Source of the DNA: G963665545 sp963665545
Lineage (GTDB): Bacteria > Pseudomonadota > Gammaproteobacteria > Xanthomonadales > SZUA-36
Direction of reading: 5' to 3'
Length of the DNA stretch: 64,000 bases
Assembly (NCBI GenBank): GCA_963665545.2
Contig: CAXXKZ010000011.1
Span: 124,001 to 188,000, forward strand
The position numbers were made by a program, and so were the translations under genes. A model generated the notes under the pieces. The model was not told the origin of the DNA, did no database searches, and worked only from the letters and a program-made list of their open reading frames with translations. Positions within the stretch are counted from its first letter, which is position 1. The number at the start of each line of letters is the position of its first letter. Of the stretch, positions 36,591-46,200 are shown piece after piece.

Positions 36591-36823
36591 GGGAGTGTCG
36601 CTTCCCTTCTTTCCTCTGCGGGGAAAACCGGCTCCACGCGCGACGGCTTCGAAGCCGTACTCTTTGCCCTGCAGGCAAAACGTGTGGCTCCTCGGGCCTG
36701 CGCGCCACAGCATGCTTTGAGCCAGGCTTTGCCTGGCATGGCGGGAGTGTCGCTTCCCTTCTTTCCTCTGCGGGGAAAACCGGCTCCACGCGCGACGGCT
36801 TCGAAGCCGTACTCTTTAGCCCT
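36591..36823. repeat. Duplicated 80 bp repeat unit with palindromic core
   Basis: Two copies (36591-36670 and 36743-36823) of a unit beginning GGGAGTGTCGCTTCCCTTC and containing the palindrome CGGCTTCGAAGCCG. Between them, and again at 37052-37068, lies the hairpin GCCAGGC-TTT-GCCTGGC. ORFs run through on both strands but are low-complexity by-products of the repeats. Confidence 0.75.
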
Positions 36824-36832
36824 GCGGGCAAA

Positions 36833-37031
36833 ACGTGCGGCTCCTCGGGCCTGCACGCGCCACGGCTTCGTCTCCTTACTCTTTGCACAAAACGTGCGGC
36901 TCCTCGGGCCTGCACGCGCCACGGCTTCGTCTCCTTACTCTTTGCACAAAACGTGCGGCTCCTCGGGCCTGCACGCGCCACGGCTTCGTCTCCTTACTCT
37001 TTGCACAAAACGTGCGGCTCCTCGGGCCTGC
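36833..37031. repeat. Tandem array of a 59 bp unit
   Basis: ACGTGCGGCTCCTCGGGCCT starts at 36833, 36892, 36951 and 37010: three full identical units and a partial fourth. A diverged version begins at 36680. The period is not a multiple of three and the units lie inside an operon gap. Confidence 0.9.
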
Positions 37032-37096
37032 ACTCCACAGCATGCTTTGAGCCAGGCTTTGCCTGGCATGGCGGGAGTGTCGTTTCAGCGGTGTAG

Positions 37097-37621
37097 TCAG
37101 TCATTGCTTTTGGATGCGGCACAGCTTGGCTCGCTGAGGAACGTGTTGCCGGGGTCGATCAGGGCGAATGATTCCAGCGCGCTGCGGCCAAGCAGCATGG
37201 GGTAGATAAACTCGCTTCGGTCGATCAGGCTGACTTCGGTTGCCAGCGTCCGGTCGGCAATGCATATGTTGATTTTCACCACCGGGCGGGACTGTTTCGA
37301 ACCATCATGCTGCACCACCGATATGGTTCGTATCCTTTCCCTTACCAGCATGTGTTGCGTCCCACTGGCGCGGTCGGTCAAAACGAAGCGAACCCAGCGC
37401 TTGCCGTGCTGACGAAATTTCTTGACGATTTGAGCATCCAGCGATGACGTTTCGGCACCCGAGTCCAGCTTGACGCTGACCACCAAGCCCACGTCCGGCA
37501 GGCGCACTTTTTCGACCCAACCGAGAATTTCAAGGTTACGTGTCGCCGCTGTCGCAGTGGCCAAGTTTGCCAGCAGGAAGATCAGTCCACCGAGCCGGAG
37601 AAATAAAGTTCTGTAATTCAT
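37097..37621 (-). CDS. Retropepsin-like aspartic protease (ATP-dependent zinc protease family)
   Basis: 174 residues with a signal peptide (LIFLLANLATATAATR). Family PF05618, originally named zinc protease, is now known to be retropepsin-like. The catalytic motif is LDSGAETSSLDA, with the flap/second-half segment FVLTDRASGTQHMLVRERI. A periplasmic location is likely. It would be the first gene of the ATP-grasp/7TM operon, but the tandem repeats intervene. Confidence 0.82.
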   Translation of the reverse strand: MNYRTLFLRLGGLIFLLANLATATAATRNLEILGWVEKVRLPDVGLVVSVKLDSGAETSSLDAQIVKKFRQHGKRWVRFVLTDRASGTQHMLVRERIRTISVVQHDGSKQSRPVVKINICIADRTLATEVSLIDRSEFIYPMLLGRSALESFALIDPGNTFLSEPSCAASKSND

Positions 37622-37864
37622 CTATGATTAGGATATGCGCTGGCTGGCCAAGGTGCCAATGCAAAGGATGCTGATACGGCACATTCCATTCGCCGTCTTG
37701 CACGATTCCGCAGAAGCGCGCGTAACTATTTTCGTGCCGATTGCCAGGCTTTGACCATTGAAAATCGTGGTGCGCGAGCATGTTGGTTCATTGTGGCGAA
37801 ATCCACCGCAATTTGTAAATATTTTGTTAGTTGAGACAAGATGACAGGCAAATGTGCATAAAAA

Positions 37865-37918
37865 GGACCAATATAGTCCAGTTCTTGATTGACTGACCCG
37901 TTTCACTACTTGTACAGT
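37865..37918 (+). promoter_or_regulatory. Promoter and inverted repeat before the DUF3450-Ton operon
   Basis: TTGACT at 37889-37894 and TACAGT at 37913-37918, spacer 18. Just upstream is the dyad GGAC-N7-GTCC (37865-37879), a possible operator. No convincing Fur box was found in the AT-rich sequence 37810-37870. The rest of the 358 bp gap 37622-37979 has no supported gene. Confidence 0.4.
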
Positions 37919-37979
37919 GTCGAGTCCGAAAGGCCCCGAATTACTTCTTTATCATTTACATCCAAAACAGAGATCAAGC

Positions 37980-38777
37980 ATGACAATCAAGAGAAATTTC
38001 CAATTGAACAAATTGGCCTCTTTCCTACTCGCCTGCGTTCTGGCGGTTACCGCCGCGTCTGCATGGGCGCAGGCGACGGTCGACCAGATCATGAGCGAAG
38101 GTGAAAGACGCGCCGATGCAGGTGCTGCTGAGCAGAAAAGAGTCGAGCAGGTCGCTGACCAGACGGAAGATTTACTCTCAAAGTTTACAACCGTCGTCAA
38201 AGTGGTCGATGGCCTCAAGGTTTATAACGCCCTGCTGCAACGCCAGGTCAACAACCAGGAGAAAGAGAAGAACATCCTGAACGAGTCGATTGACAATGTT
38301 GCGTTGATCGAGCGCCAGATCATTCCGCTGATGACGCGCATGATCGACTCGCTAACGGAATTCGTGCGGCTCGACATCCCGTTTCTCGTGGAGGAGCGAG
38401 CAAAACGTCTGGAACGCCTGCGCGGCATGATGGAGCGCTCGGATGTTACCGCGGCGGAAAAATTCCGCAAAGTGATTGAGGCTTACCAGATTGAGAATGA
38501 TTACGGGCGCAAAATTGAAGCTTACAAGGGCTCAGTAGAAATCGACGGCCGCCAGCAGGAAGTGGACTTCATGCAAGTGGGCAGGGTAGCACTGCTGTAT
38601 CAGTCGGTGGGCGCAAATCACACCGGCGCGTGGGATTCGGCCAACAATACCTGGGTACCCCTGTCTCCGGAAACCTATAAGGCCCAGGTCACCAAGGCCA
38701 TCAAGATTGCACGCAAACAAATTCCACCCGATCTGCTGATTATTCCGGTTCAAGCAGCTTCGGAGGCAGGACAGTGA
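37980..38777 (+). CDS. DUF3450 periplasmic coiled-coil protein
   Basis: 265 residues from ATG 37980; an upstream ATG (37917) would mask the signal peptide ending at AWAQ. The mature part is charged and helical (residues about 30-150), with LTEFVRLDIPFLVEERAKRL typical of DUF3450. The family is regularly first in TtpC/ExbB/ExbD/TonB operons and probably serves as a periplasmic accessory to the Ton complex. Overlaps the next gene by four bases. Confidence 0.88.
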   Translation: MTIKRNFQLNKLASFLLACVLAVTAASAWAQATVDQIMSEGERRADAGAAEQKRVEQVADQTEDLLSKFTTVVKVVDGLKVYNALLQRQVNNQEKEKNILNESIDNVALIERQIIPLMTRMIDSLTEFVRLDIPFLVEERAKRLERLRGMMERSDVTAAEKFRKVIEAYQIENDYGRKIEAYKGSVEIDGRQQEVDFMQVGRVALLYQSVGANHTGAWDSANNTWVPLSPETYKAQVTKAIKIARKQIPPDLLIIPVQAASEAGQ

Positions 38778-40162
38778 TACATACGGCGAAAAGAAACTCA
38801 TTGGCAGGCCTGATAGCGACGCTTTGCATCTCGCTGGCATTTGCCGGCAACACATTCGCCGCCGAAGCGGTCTCCCTGGACGAGCTGCTTGAGCAGGTCA
38901 AGCAGGGACGGATAAAGGACGCTGCGGACAACGCAGCCCGACTGAAAGAATTCCAGGCCAACCGGGCACGCCAACAGCAGGCACTCGCCGATGCCAAGGC
39001 CGAACAGGCCCGGGAGGAGCGCCGTTCCGAGCAGCTTGAGAACCGTTTCGAAGTCAACGACGAACAAATCATGGTTCTTGAACGCGCTTTGCAGGAGCGT
39101 TTGGGCGATTTGAAAGAGTTGTTTGGCGTATTGCAGCAAGCTGCCGGTGACGCCCGCGCTAACTTTGACGATTCCGTTACCCAGATTCAGTTCCCCGACC
39201 GGTCCGACTGGTTGACCTCCTTTGCACAAAAGATGGGTCAGACCAACAAGCTCGCCTCAATGGAAGAAATAGAGCGCATCTGGTTCGAATTACAGCGCGA
39301 GATGACCGAGAGCGGCAAAGTCGTGAGCTTCCAGGCGTCGGTGGTCAATACCGAGGGCGAGGAAGAGATGCGTACCGTGACCCGGATTGGCGCATTCAAC
39401 GTGATCTCCGACGGCAAGTATCTCGAATATGTGCCGGAAACCGGCCGGCTGGTTGAGCTGCAGCGCCAGCCAGATAGTAGTCTGACCAACCGCGTCGAAG
39501 ACCTCGAGTCGGCCTCAACCGGCCTCCAGCCCTTTGGCGTTGACCCCTCGCGCGGCCAGTTGCTGGGCATGCTGGTGCAGACGCCGAGCCTGAGCGAATA
39601 CATCGCCCAGGGCAAGCAAGTGGGTTATGCCATCATCGTGCTTGGTATTATCGGCCTCACCATAGCCATCTGGCGCCTGATCGCGCTTTCTGCCACCAGC
39701 GCCAAAGTCAGACGCCAATCCAAGAATCTCGGCCAACCCGGCAACAACCCGCTGGGCCGGGTGCTCAAGGTGGCGCACGACAGCCCCAATATCGACATCG
39801 AGGGCCTGGAACTGAAGCTTGGCGAAGCCATTCTGAAGGAAACGCCGAAGTTCAACGCCATGTTGCCGATGCTGAAGATCATCTCGGTGGTGGCCCCATT
39901 GATGGGCCTACTGGGTACGGTTACCGGCATGATCGTGACCTTCCAGGCCATCACGCTGTATGGCGCCGGCGATCCGAAGATGATGGCCGGTGGTATTTCT
40001 ACCGCGTTGGTCACCACCGTGCTCGGTCTGGTGGTCGCCATTCCGACCGTATTCCTCTATACCATCGTTTCCAGCCGCGCCAGGCGACTGACCCAGATAT
40101 TGCAGGAAGAAGCGGCAGGCATGTTGTCCGAACGTGCAGAACAGAGCCTGGGCTCGGGGTAG
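38774..40162 (+). CDS. TtpC-like MotA/TolQ/ExbB protein with periplasmic extension
   Basis: 462 residues from a GTG. Signal peptide, coiled-coil region (about 45-110), a periplasmic domain to about 270, then a TolQ/ExbB core with VAPLMGLLGTVTGMIVTFQAI and ISTALVTTVLGLVVAIPTV, carrying the conserved threonines of the ion path. In Vibrio, TtpC is required for TonB2 function and bridges the complex to the outer membrane. Co-translated with the DUF3450 gene. Confidence 0.88.
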   Translation: MIHTAKRNSLAGLIATLCISLAFAGNTFAAEAVSLDELLEQVKQGRIKDAADNAARLKEFQANRARQQQALADAKAEQAREERRSEQLENRFEVNDEQIMVLERALQERLGDLKELFGVLQQAAGDARANFDDSVTQIQFPDRSDWLTSFAQKMGQTNKLASMEEIERIWFELQREMTESGKVVSFQASVVNTEGEEEMRTVTRIGAFNVISDGKYLEYVPETGRLVELQRQPDSSLTNRVEDLESASTGLQPFGVDPSRGQLLGMLVQTPSLSEYIAQGKQVGYAIIVLGIIGLTIAIWRLIALSATSAKVRRQSKNLGQPGNNPLGRVLKVAHDSPNIDIEGLELKLGEAILKETPKFNAMLPMLKIISVVAPLMGLLGTVTGMIVTFQAITLYGAGDPKMMAGGISTALVTTVLGLVVAIPTVFLYTIVSSRARRLTQILQEEAAGMLSERAEQSLGSG

Positions 40163-40171
40163 CCTTTATCG

Positions 40172-40711
40172 ATGGATTTTCTTTATTACTATCTACCGTT
40201 TCTTGAAACGATCAGTGATTTCATAGACCTGGGTGGCCCGGTCCTCAAGGTCATTGGCCTGGTCACCCTCTTTATGTGGGTGTTGATTATTGAGCGGATG
40301 GTGTATATGCGTGTGGGTCACCCCGGGCTGGTGCGAAAAACACACCAAATCTGGGATGCCCGCACGGACCACTCGTCCTGGAACGCGCACCAAATACGCA
40401 ACCGCTTGATTTCCGTGGTGTCCAGTCACGCGGAGAAAAACATTCCCCTGATTCAGACCTGCGTGGCGCTGAGTCCATTGCTCGGTCTGCTGGGCACCGT
40501 CACCGGCATGATCGAGGTATTCGAGGTCATGGCCCTTTCCGGCTCGGGCAATCCGCGCCTGATGGCTTCGGGTGTCTCCAAGGCTACGGTGCCGACCATG
40601 GCCGGCATGGTTGCGGCCCTTTCCGGCGTCGCCATGACGACCTATTTGCAGCGCAAAGCCACTCGCGAAAGAGAATTGATCAGCGATCAACTGATGCTCG
40701 TGCATGAGTAG
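40172..40711 (+). CDS. exbB: ExbB/TolQ-family proton channel subunit
   Basis: 179-residue short ExbB2 type. The core is CVALSPLLGLLGTVTGMIEV followed by VSKATVPTMAGMVAALSGVA. It forms a pentameric channel around an ExbD dimer in the inner membrane, converting proton motive force to movement of TonB. Nine bp after the TtpC-like gene. Confidence 0.92.
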   Translation: MDFLYYYLPFLETISDFIDLGGPVLKVIGLVTLFMWVLIIERMVYMRVGHPGLVRKTHQIWDARTDHSSWNAHQIRNRLISVVSSHAEKNIPLIQTCVALSPLLGLLGTVTGMIEVFEVMALSGSGNPRLMASGVSKATVPTMAGMVAALSGVAMTTYLQRKATRERELISDQLMLVHE

Positions 40712-40736
40712 TGATGGCTTTTGAAGGAGTAATTCA

Positions 40737-41144
40737 ATGCGAAGTACATTAATGCAACAGCAGCCGGAAGACGAGCAGGAGATTAACATCACGCCGATGC
40801 TGGACGTGGTATTTATCATGCTGATTTTCTTCATTGTGACGGCGACCTTTGTCAAGGAATCAGGCATTGAGGTCAACCGGCCCGATGCCGCCACTGCGGT
40901 GAAGGCTGAGAAAGCCAATATCCTGATTGCCATTGGCCCAAACAATGATGTCTGGATCGACCGCCGGCAGGTCGATATCCGATCGGTGAAGGCTAATATT
41001 GTCCGCCTGCATGCAGAAAATCCGCAGGGTTCAGTCGTTATTCAGGCCGACAAGGAGTCCAAGACGGACACCCTGATTCAGGTCATGGATGCTGCGCGCC
41101 AGGCCGGTGTGTTCAATGTCTCCATTGCGGCCAACGAACTATAG
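40737..41144 (+). CDS. exbD: ExbD/TolR-family subunit
   Basis: 135 residues with a single N-terminal helix preceded by INITPMLDVVFIMLIFFIV. Asp23 is the essential protonatable residue of the family. The periplasmic domain has VVIQADKESKTDTLIQVMDA. Preceded by GAAGGAG about 8 bases before the ATG. Confidence 0.93.
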   Translation: MRSTLMQQQPEDEQEINITPMLDVVFIMLIFFIVTATFVKESGIEVNRPDAATAVKAEKANILIAIGPNNDVWIDRRQVDIRSVKANIVRLHAENPQGSVVIQADKESKTDTLIQVMDAARQAGVFNVSIAANEL

Positions 41145-41152
41145 GGCAAACC

Positions 41153-41809
41153 ATGGCAGTATCGATTTCAAGCACGTTAACGATCAGTCAGTCCGGAAAT
41201 ATCATTCGTCTGGTGATCGGGCTGGCCTTAGGGCTCGCCGTCACGGCCGGCTTGTTCTGGACCATGCAGTACCTGATTGACACGGCGGACAAGCGCTTGA
41301 ATGAAGGTGGATCTGGGCACCTGGTTGATTTCGTCCGGCTCAAGCGAAATGAAGAAATTCAGCGCCGGCAGCTCAAGCCCGAAAAGCCGCCACCCCCCGA
41401 GGCGCCACCACCCCAGCCGCCGACGCCCAAACTGGATAACCTCGATGCCAGCGCCGATAAGATTGCCATTTCGGCTGTGCCGGTCGAGACCGATATCGAG
41501 ATGAGCGGCAGCTTCAGCCTGGGTGTGGGTGAAGGTGATTATCTGCCCATCGTCAAAGTCGCACCCATTTATCCGCAGCGCGCGCTGTCACGTGGCATCG
41601 AAGGGTATTGCGTGGTGCAGTACACCGTCACGCGCAACGGCACCATTAAGGATCCGTTCGTGGTCGATGATCAATGCACCAGCTCCCTGTACCACCGGGC
41701 ATCGCTTAACGCCTCACTCAAATTCAAGTACAAGCCCCGCGTCATTGATGGGCAGGCCGTGGAAGTGCCCGGTGTACAAAACAAATTTACCTACGAAATC
41801 ACGGAATAA
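41153..41809 (+). CDS. tonB: TonB-type energy transducer
   Basis: 218 residues: an N-terminal helix (about 18-38), a proline-rich spacer (KPPPPEAPPPQPPTPK, about 82-97) and a C-terminal TonB domain with YPQRALSRGIEGYCVVQYTV. The C-terminal domain contacts the TonB box of outer membrane receptors. The short spacer is typical of TonB2-like proteins that need TtpC to reach across the periplasm. No receptor gene is in the window. Confidence 0.9.
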   Translation: MAVSISSTLTISQSGNIIRLVIGLALGLAVTAGLFWTMQYLIDTADKRLNEGGSGHLVDFVRLKRNEEIQRRQLKPEKPPPPEAPPPQPPTPKLDNLDASADKIAISAVPVETDIEMSGSFSLGVGEGDYLPIVKVAPIYPQRALSRGIEGYCVVQYTVTRNGTIKDPFVVDDQCTSSLYHRASLNASLKFKYKPRVIDGQAVEVPGVQNKFTYEITE

Positions 41810-41810
41810 A

Positions 41811-43178
41811 ATGATCGCTATTGACACATTGCGTTCCCGACTGGCCACCTACCTGGTCGCCCCCTGCCTGGTGTTGGCCCTGGCGCTAAGTCTGGCGCCG
41901 ATGGCGGATGCACAGAATAAAAAGAAAGAAACCCGCAAGACCAAGCAAACGGTCGCGATGAGCCAACAGGTCTACGAAAAACTGACCGAAATCCAGGAAT
42001 TGGTTGAAAGCGAGGACTTCGCGGGTGCCCAGGGATTGATCACCGAGTTGCGGCAAAAGAAGAAGTTGAGCCCTTACGAATTGGCGCAGATTTGGAACCT
42101 GACCGGTTACGCCTATTACCTGCAGGAGCGTTACGACGACGCCATCGGTGCCTATGAGCAAGTTTTGCGGCAGCCTGATCTGCCCGAAGGACTGCAACTG
42201 AGCACCCTCAAAACCATGGCTCAATTGCAGTTCCAAACCGAAGAATACGAAAAAGCGCTGGTCACCATCCGCCGCCTGATTGCGGCGGTGCCGGAACCCG
42301 CCGCGGATGTCTATATGTTGGAAGGCCAGGCACTGTTCCAGATGACGCGCTATGAAGAGGCGCTTAAGCCAATCAGAACCGCCGTTGACCTGTATCGTTC
42401 GCAGGGCCAGAAGCCCAGGGAAAATTGGCTCTTGCTGCTGAGGGTAATCTATTTTGAGATGAAAGATTACCAAAACATGATCGAGGTGGTTAAGGAACTG
42501 CTTGTCTACTACCCCAAGGACACTTACATTTTGACCCTGGCCGGCATCTACAGCGAATTGGGTGATACCAAGAAACAACTGGCATTGACCGAGGTGTTGT
42601 ACGAGCAGGGCTATCTGAAAAGTGCTTCTCACGCCACCAATCTGGCCAATTTGTATCTGCTCCACGGCTTGCCCGTCAAGGCAGCGCTCCTACTTGAAAA
42701 GGAAATTGATGCCAACAATGTTGAGGCCACTGAACGCAATCTGAGGTTGCTGTCGCAGGCCTGGTACCAGGCGCGCGAGGACCGTAAGGCCATTCCTCCC
42801 CTGCGTCGCGCAGCAGAACTGTCAAAGGAGGGGGAATTGTACGTTCGATTGACCAATTCCCATATGAACCTGGAAGAGTGGTCGGAAGCAGCCAAGGCCG
42901 CTCAAAAGGCACTTGACATTGGCGATCTCAGACGCACTGATCAGGCCTATGTTTTCCTGGGCATGGCTTTGTTCAACCAGAAAAAGCTGGAACAGGCACG
43001 CCGGGCTTTTCAGAGGGCGCGGGACGACCAGCGCAGCCGGCGTGCGGCGGATCAGTGGATCAAGTACGTTGACAGTGAAATTAAGCGCCGCGACCTGATG
43101 AGACAGGAAATTCCCGACGCTGCACCGCGTGAACGCGATGCCCTGCTGGATGCGCTCGAGGCCAGCAAAGAGGACTAG
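41811..43178 (+). CDS. Secreted tetratricopeptide-repeat protein of the Ton operon
   Basis: 455 residues from ATG 41811, directly after the tonB stop (TAAAATG). Signal peptide ending near ADAQ, then about ten TPR-like helical pairs (for example LAQIWNLTGYAYYLQERYDD). A TPR gene commonly ends these operons and is presumed to organise the periplasmic complex. In-frame starts upstream lie inside tonB. Confidence 0.85.
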   Translation: MIAIDTLRSRLATYLVAPCLVLALALSLAPMADAQNKKKETRKTKQTVAMSQQVYEKLTEIQELVESEDFAGAQGLITELRQKKKLSPYELAQIWNLTGYAYYLQERYDDAIGAYEQVLRQPDLPEGLQLSTLKTMAQLQFQTEEYEKALVTIRRLIAAVPEPAADVYMLEGQALFQMTRYEEALKPIRTAVDLYRSQGQKPRENWLLLLRVIYFEMKDYQNMIEVVKELLVYYPKDTYILTLAGIYSELGDTKKQLALTEVLYEQGYLKSASHATNLANLYLLHGLPVKAALLLEKEIDANNVEATERNLRLLSQAWYQAREDRKAIPPLRRAAELSKEGELYVRLTNSHMNLEEWSEAAKAAQKALDIGDLRRTDQAYVFLGMALFNQKKLEQARRAFQRARDDQRSRRAADQWIKYVDSEIKRRDLMRQEIPDAAPRERDALLDALEASKED

Positions 43179-43204
43179 CCCCGAACCGCTCAGATTGCAA
43201 TAAA

Positions 43205-43222
43205 CCCGGCCGCGCAGCCGGG
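43205..43222. terminator. Hairpin between convergent TPR and CHAT genes
   Basis: CCCGGC-CGCGCA-GCCGGG in the 56 bp convergent gap. No T-tract follows on either strand, so it may act as a weak bidirectional terminator. Confidence 0.45.
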
Positions 43223-43234
43223 TAGTGTCCTGTA

Positions 43235-46200
43235 CTAGATCCCCCACTGGCGGTAGAGTTGAAAGCCCGCCCACAGCCTGACCATACTGCCCTCTCCACT
43301 TGGCCTGCCGCTTGACTTGCCGCTTGCCTTGAGCCATTGCCGCTTGACCGCGTAAAGCGATGACAGCGGGCTGCCGCTTTCGATCAGGTCTGAGTAGAAA
43401 TTCGTCATGAACGCGGCAACTGCCATGTCTTCATTTGACCACAGGCTGCACACGATCGAATCTGCACCGGCGTCAAGCAGTTCGGACACCAACGCAATGT
43501 GGTTTGAAAAGCTGTGGCGATTGATGCCCTTCATTTCGCTACTGCTAAGCACCAGTAAGTCAGCGCTAAGCGACCAGGATCGGATGGCATTAGCGGTGAT
43601 GAACTCTGCCCCAGGTTCCGTGCGGCTGTCAGACAGATAAATCTTTGAATTCGCCGGTGTGGCGAGATCGATGTGCGTCGGGGCGGCCAGGTGAATCGCC
43701 GCGGCTTGCGATAACCGGGCATCTGCAAATTCATCCACCGTCAATGCATTGCCTTGTACCATGTGCAGGTTCGGACCGATAAACAGGTTCGCCACTGCCC
43801 TCAATTCCCGGGCGTTGCCTTGATAATCGGGAAACGCGGCGGCTGACATCAGGGGATTTCCAGCGAGAAACATTTTTGCGTCTTCTTTGAGCGAATTAAG
43901 GGACTCATCGTTGCGTTTTCTGTCACCCAGTGCAGCCAGCGACAGGACATGGATGACTTCATGACGCTCCGCCAGGTAGCGATTCTTGACTCTCACTGCG
44001 TCAAGGGGAAATCCACTGATCGGCCCTGCAGGAATGAAATAGATTCTGTCACGAAGACGGCCGACAATGGGTTCCACAAGCCCCCGTCCCACGGTATCCA
44101 GGGCGGCATCCAGAGCAATATCTGAGGCCGCACCAGGGGCGCTATCAGCCGGCGCATCCCCGGCCAGCTGCCGGCCGGCCCTGAGCAACTGCCCGGCACG
44201 AGTGAGCGCCCACTGCACATCCCGGCCGTTGGCTATTCGCGTCAGCAATATTCCCTTGCGGTCGCCGACCCAGACGTGCACATCGTCATCGTCGAAATAG
44301 TAAGTCAGAACGGCCTCACCGCGGCTTAACGATCTGAGCTGGCGGTCCACTGCACCGACCGGGTCTGTCAACCCGGCGCTTTCGCGCAGCACCGAGAGGG
44401 TGTCGTTGATGTGCTCGGCGAGCTGCTTTGACTCCTGGCGGTCTGCAGATTTCTCCCTTTCAGAGATCATTGAGCGCAGGCTCAGCAGCTCATCCGAGCG
44501 CGAAGCCTGGAGGTTGCCATCAACAGTCGGATTTCCCTGGCGGCTGTGGTTTCTAAGCTGGTCCAGCGCCGCGAAGGACTGTCGGCCGTCAATCGCTCCG
44601 CGAGACAGGTAGCCAGGGTCACGCAGGAGCATGGACATGTATTGCTGAGAAATTGCGGCCCTGTTTTCCCAATACCAGGCACCCAGCAAGCCTGGCAATT
44701 GTGAACGGAAGAACCGCGCATCGACATTGAGACGGACCATTTGATCAATCGCCTGTGCTGTGCGACCGGAATGACTGAGGTAGACGGCCAGCAGATGCCG
44801 CCCTTCGAGCGCATGACGCGGCACACCACTTTGCATCAGTTCGTTGGCGGCACCTTGCACACGCTCGCGTGTACAGTCGCCGCTGCGATTTCCTGCGCTT
44901 TGAAGCGAACACAGTTGCATCACAGAAAGGTTGCCGAGGTCATCGAGGTTGGCTTGGGCAGCAGCGCGGTAGGAGGATCCAAATGCGCGAGCGACATCAG
45001 CCGGGTCGGATGTGGCATTGCGCCGCAAATCCAGCAAGCGCTGATATTCCACCAGGGCCCTTGCCGCGGCAGTATCAGATAAATCGGCCTGCTGATCCCG
45101 CCGTACTCTGGCCAGGCCGTACTCGCCACGGTGCCGGTGGATATTGGCCGCGCTTGACAACGCCTCAGTGACAAGGCCACGTTGCTCTGAGCCTCGGGTT
45201 TTCGTAATGGACATTTGCAGCAGAGACAGTGCTCTGGCCATTCGCCCGAGGTGATAATAGGCCTGGGCGAGCATCAACCCAACCGGGCCCTCCTGACCAC
45301 TCTCGGGATTTTGCCGTTCCAGCCGCAGGGCTTGCTCGAGCACACTCGATGCGTCCACATACTGGTAATTGCCGATCAACATCCTGCCCTGTGCCAACAA
45401 AGAGCGGGAGAGCTTTTCATCCTCTCCAGCGTCAGCCAGGTCCTGATTCATTGCCCCCAGGATGGCTACCGCGGACTGGGTATCGCCCAAACGCTCGCTG
45501 GCATCGGCGGCATCACCCCTGACCTGGTTGGTGAGCGTCGCATCCCCCAGAGGTCCTGCCAATTCAAGGGCGCGCAGGTATTGCTGCAAAGCCAGCTGCG
45601 TTTCCCCGGCCCGGTCATAGGCCATGCCACGACGACTGACCGCCCAGGCTTGTTGGTACTGAGAATCCATGGTCTCGGCCATTCGGGTCGCGTCTTCGAG
45701 CACCCGCTGTGCTTCTTCAAGATTGGCCGCAATGGTTTTGGCCGGCAGACGGGCAGAAGGATTGCTCAGTGCCGCGCCGTGCAGCAAAGTGGCAGCCAAC
45801 TGCAATTGTCCGAACCCGGCGCGTTGCGCCTGGCTGTTCACAAAGTTAGCAGCTTCGACCGCCGATTGCGTATCTCTCAAGGTGTCCAGGGCCTTGACTC
45901 CGGCGTAATAAACGGCCCACAGGCGCCGTTCTTCCATGCCCAACTGCCTGAAAACATTGGCTGCCTCGTGCAGCGCGTAAATGCCCATTGAACCGGCCTC
46001 GGAATCCTGCGCCGAATGTGCCTTTTGCCCCAGTGTGAGCAGCCGGTAAGCCTGGATCAACGCAGTGCTCTCCCTGTCGTTGGACCTGAGTTGCACCAAT
46101 TCAATATTCAGACTTGAATTTGAGGTTTTGCTCGTCGGCTGCAACTTGACGCTGAGTTGGCGAAGCTCGTTTGCGGGTTCAATCAGCTGGTATAAGACGC

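Noticed and set aside
36833..37031. Possible CRISPR array
   Set aside because: Units are directly adjacent 59 bp repeats without variable spacers, and no cas genes are present.
36410..37205. Long overlapping ORFs in several frames across the repeat block, giving Arg/Ser/Cys-rich proteins
   Set aside because: They arise from stop-poor GC-rich tandem repeats, have no ribosome-binding sites, and frames on both strands are equally open.
37810..37870. Fur box upstream of the Ton operon
   Set aside because: The stretch is AT-rich but does not match the 19 bp Fur palindrome.
37628..37906. Cys-rich 92-residue minus-strand ORF upstream of the DUF3450 operon
   Set aside because: Covers the likely promoter region, has unusual composition and no start signal.
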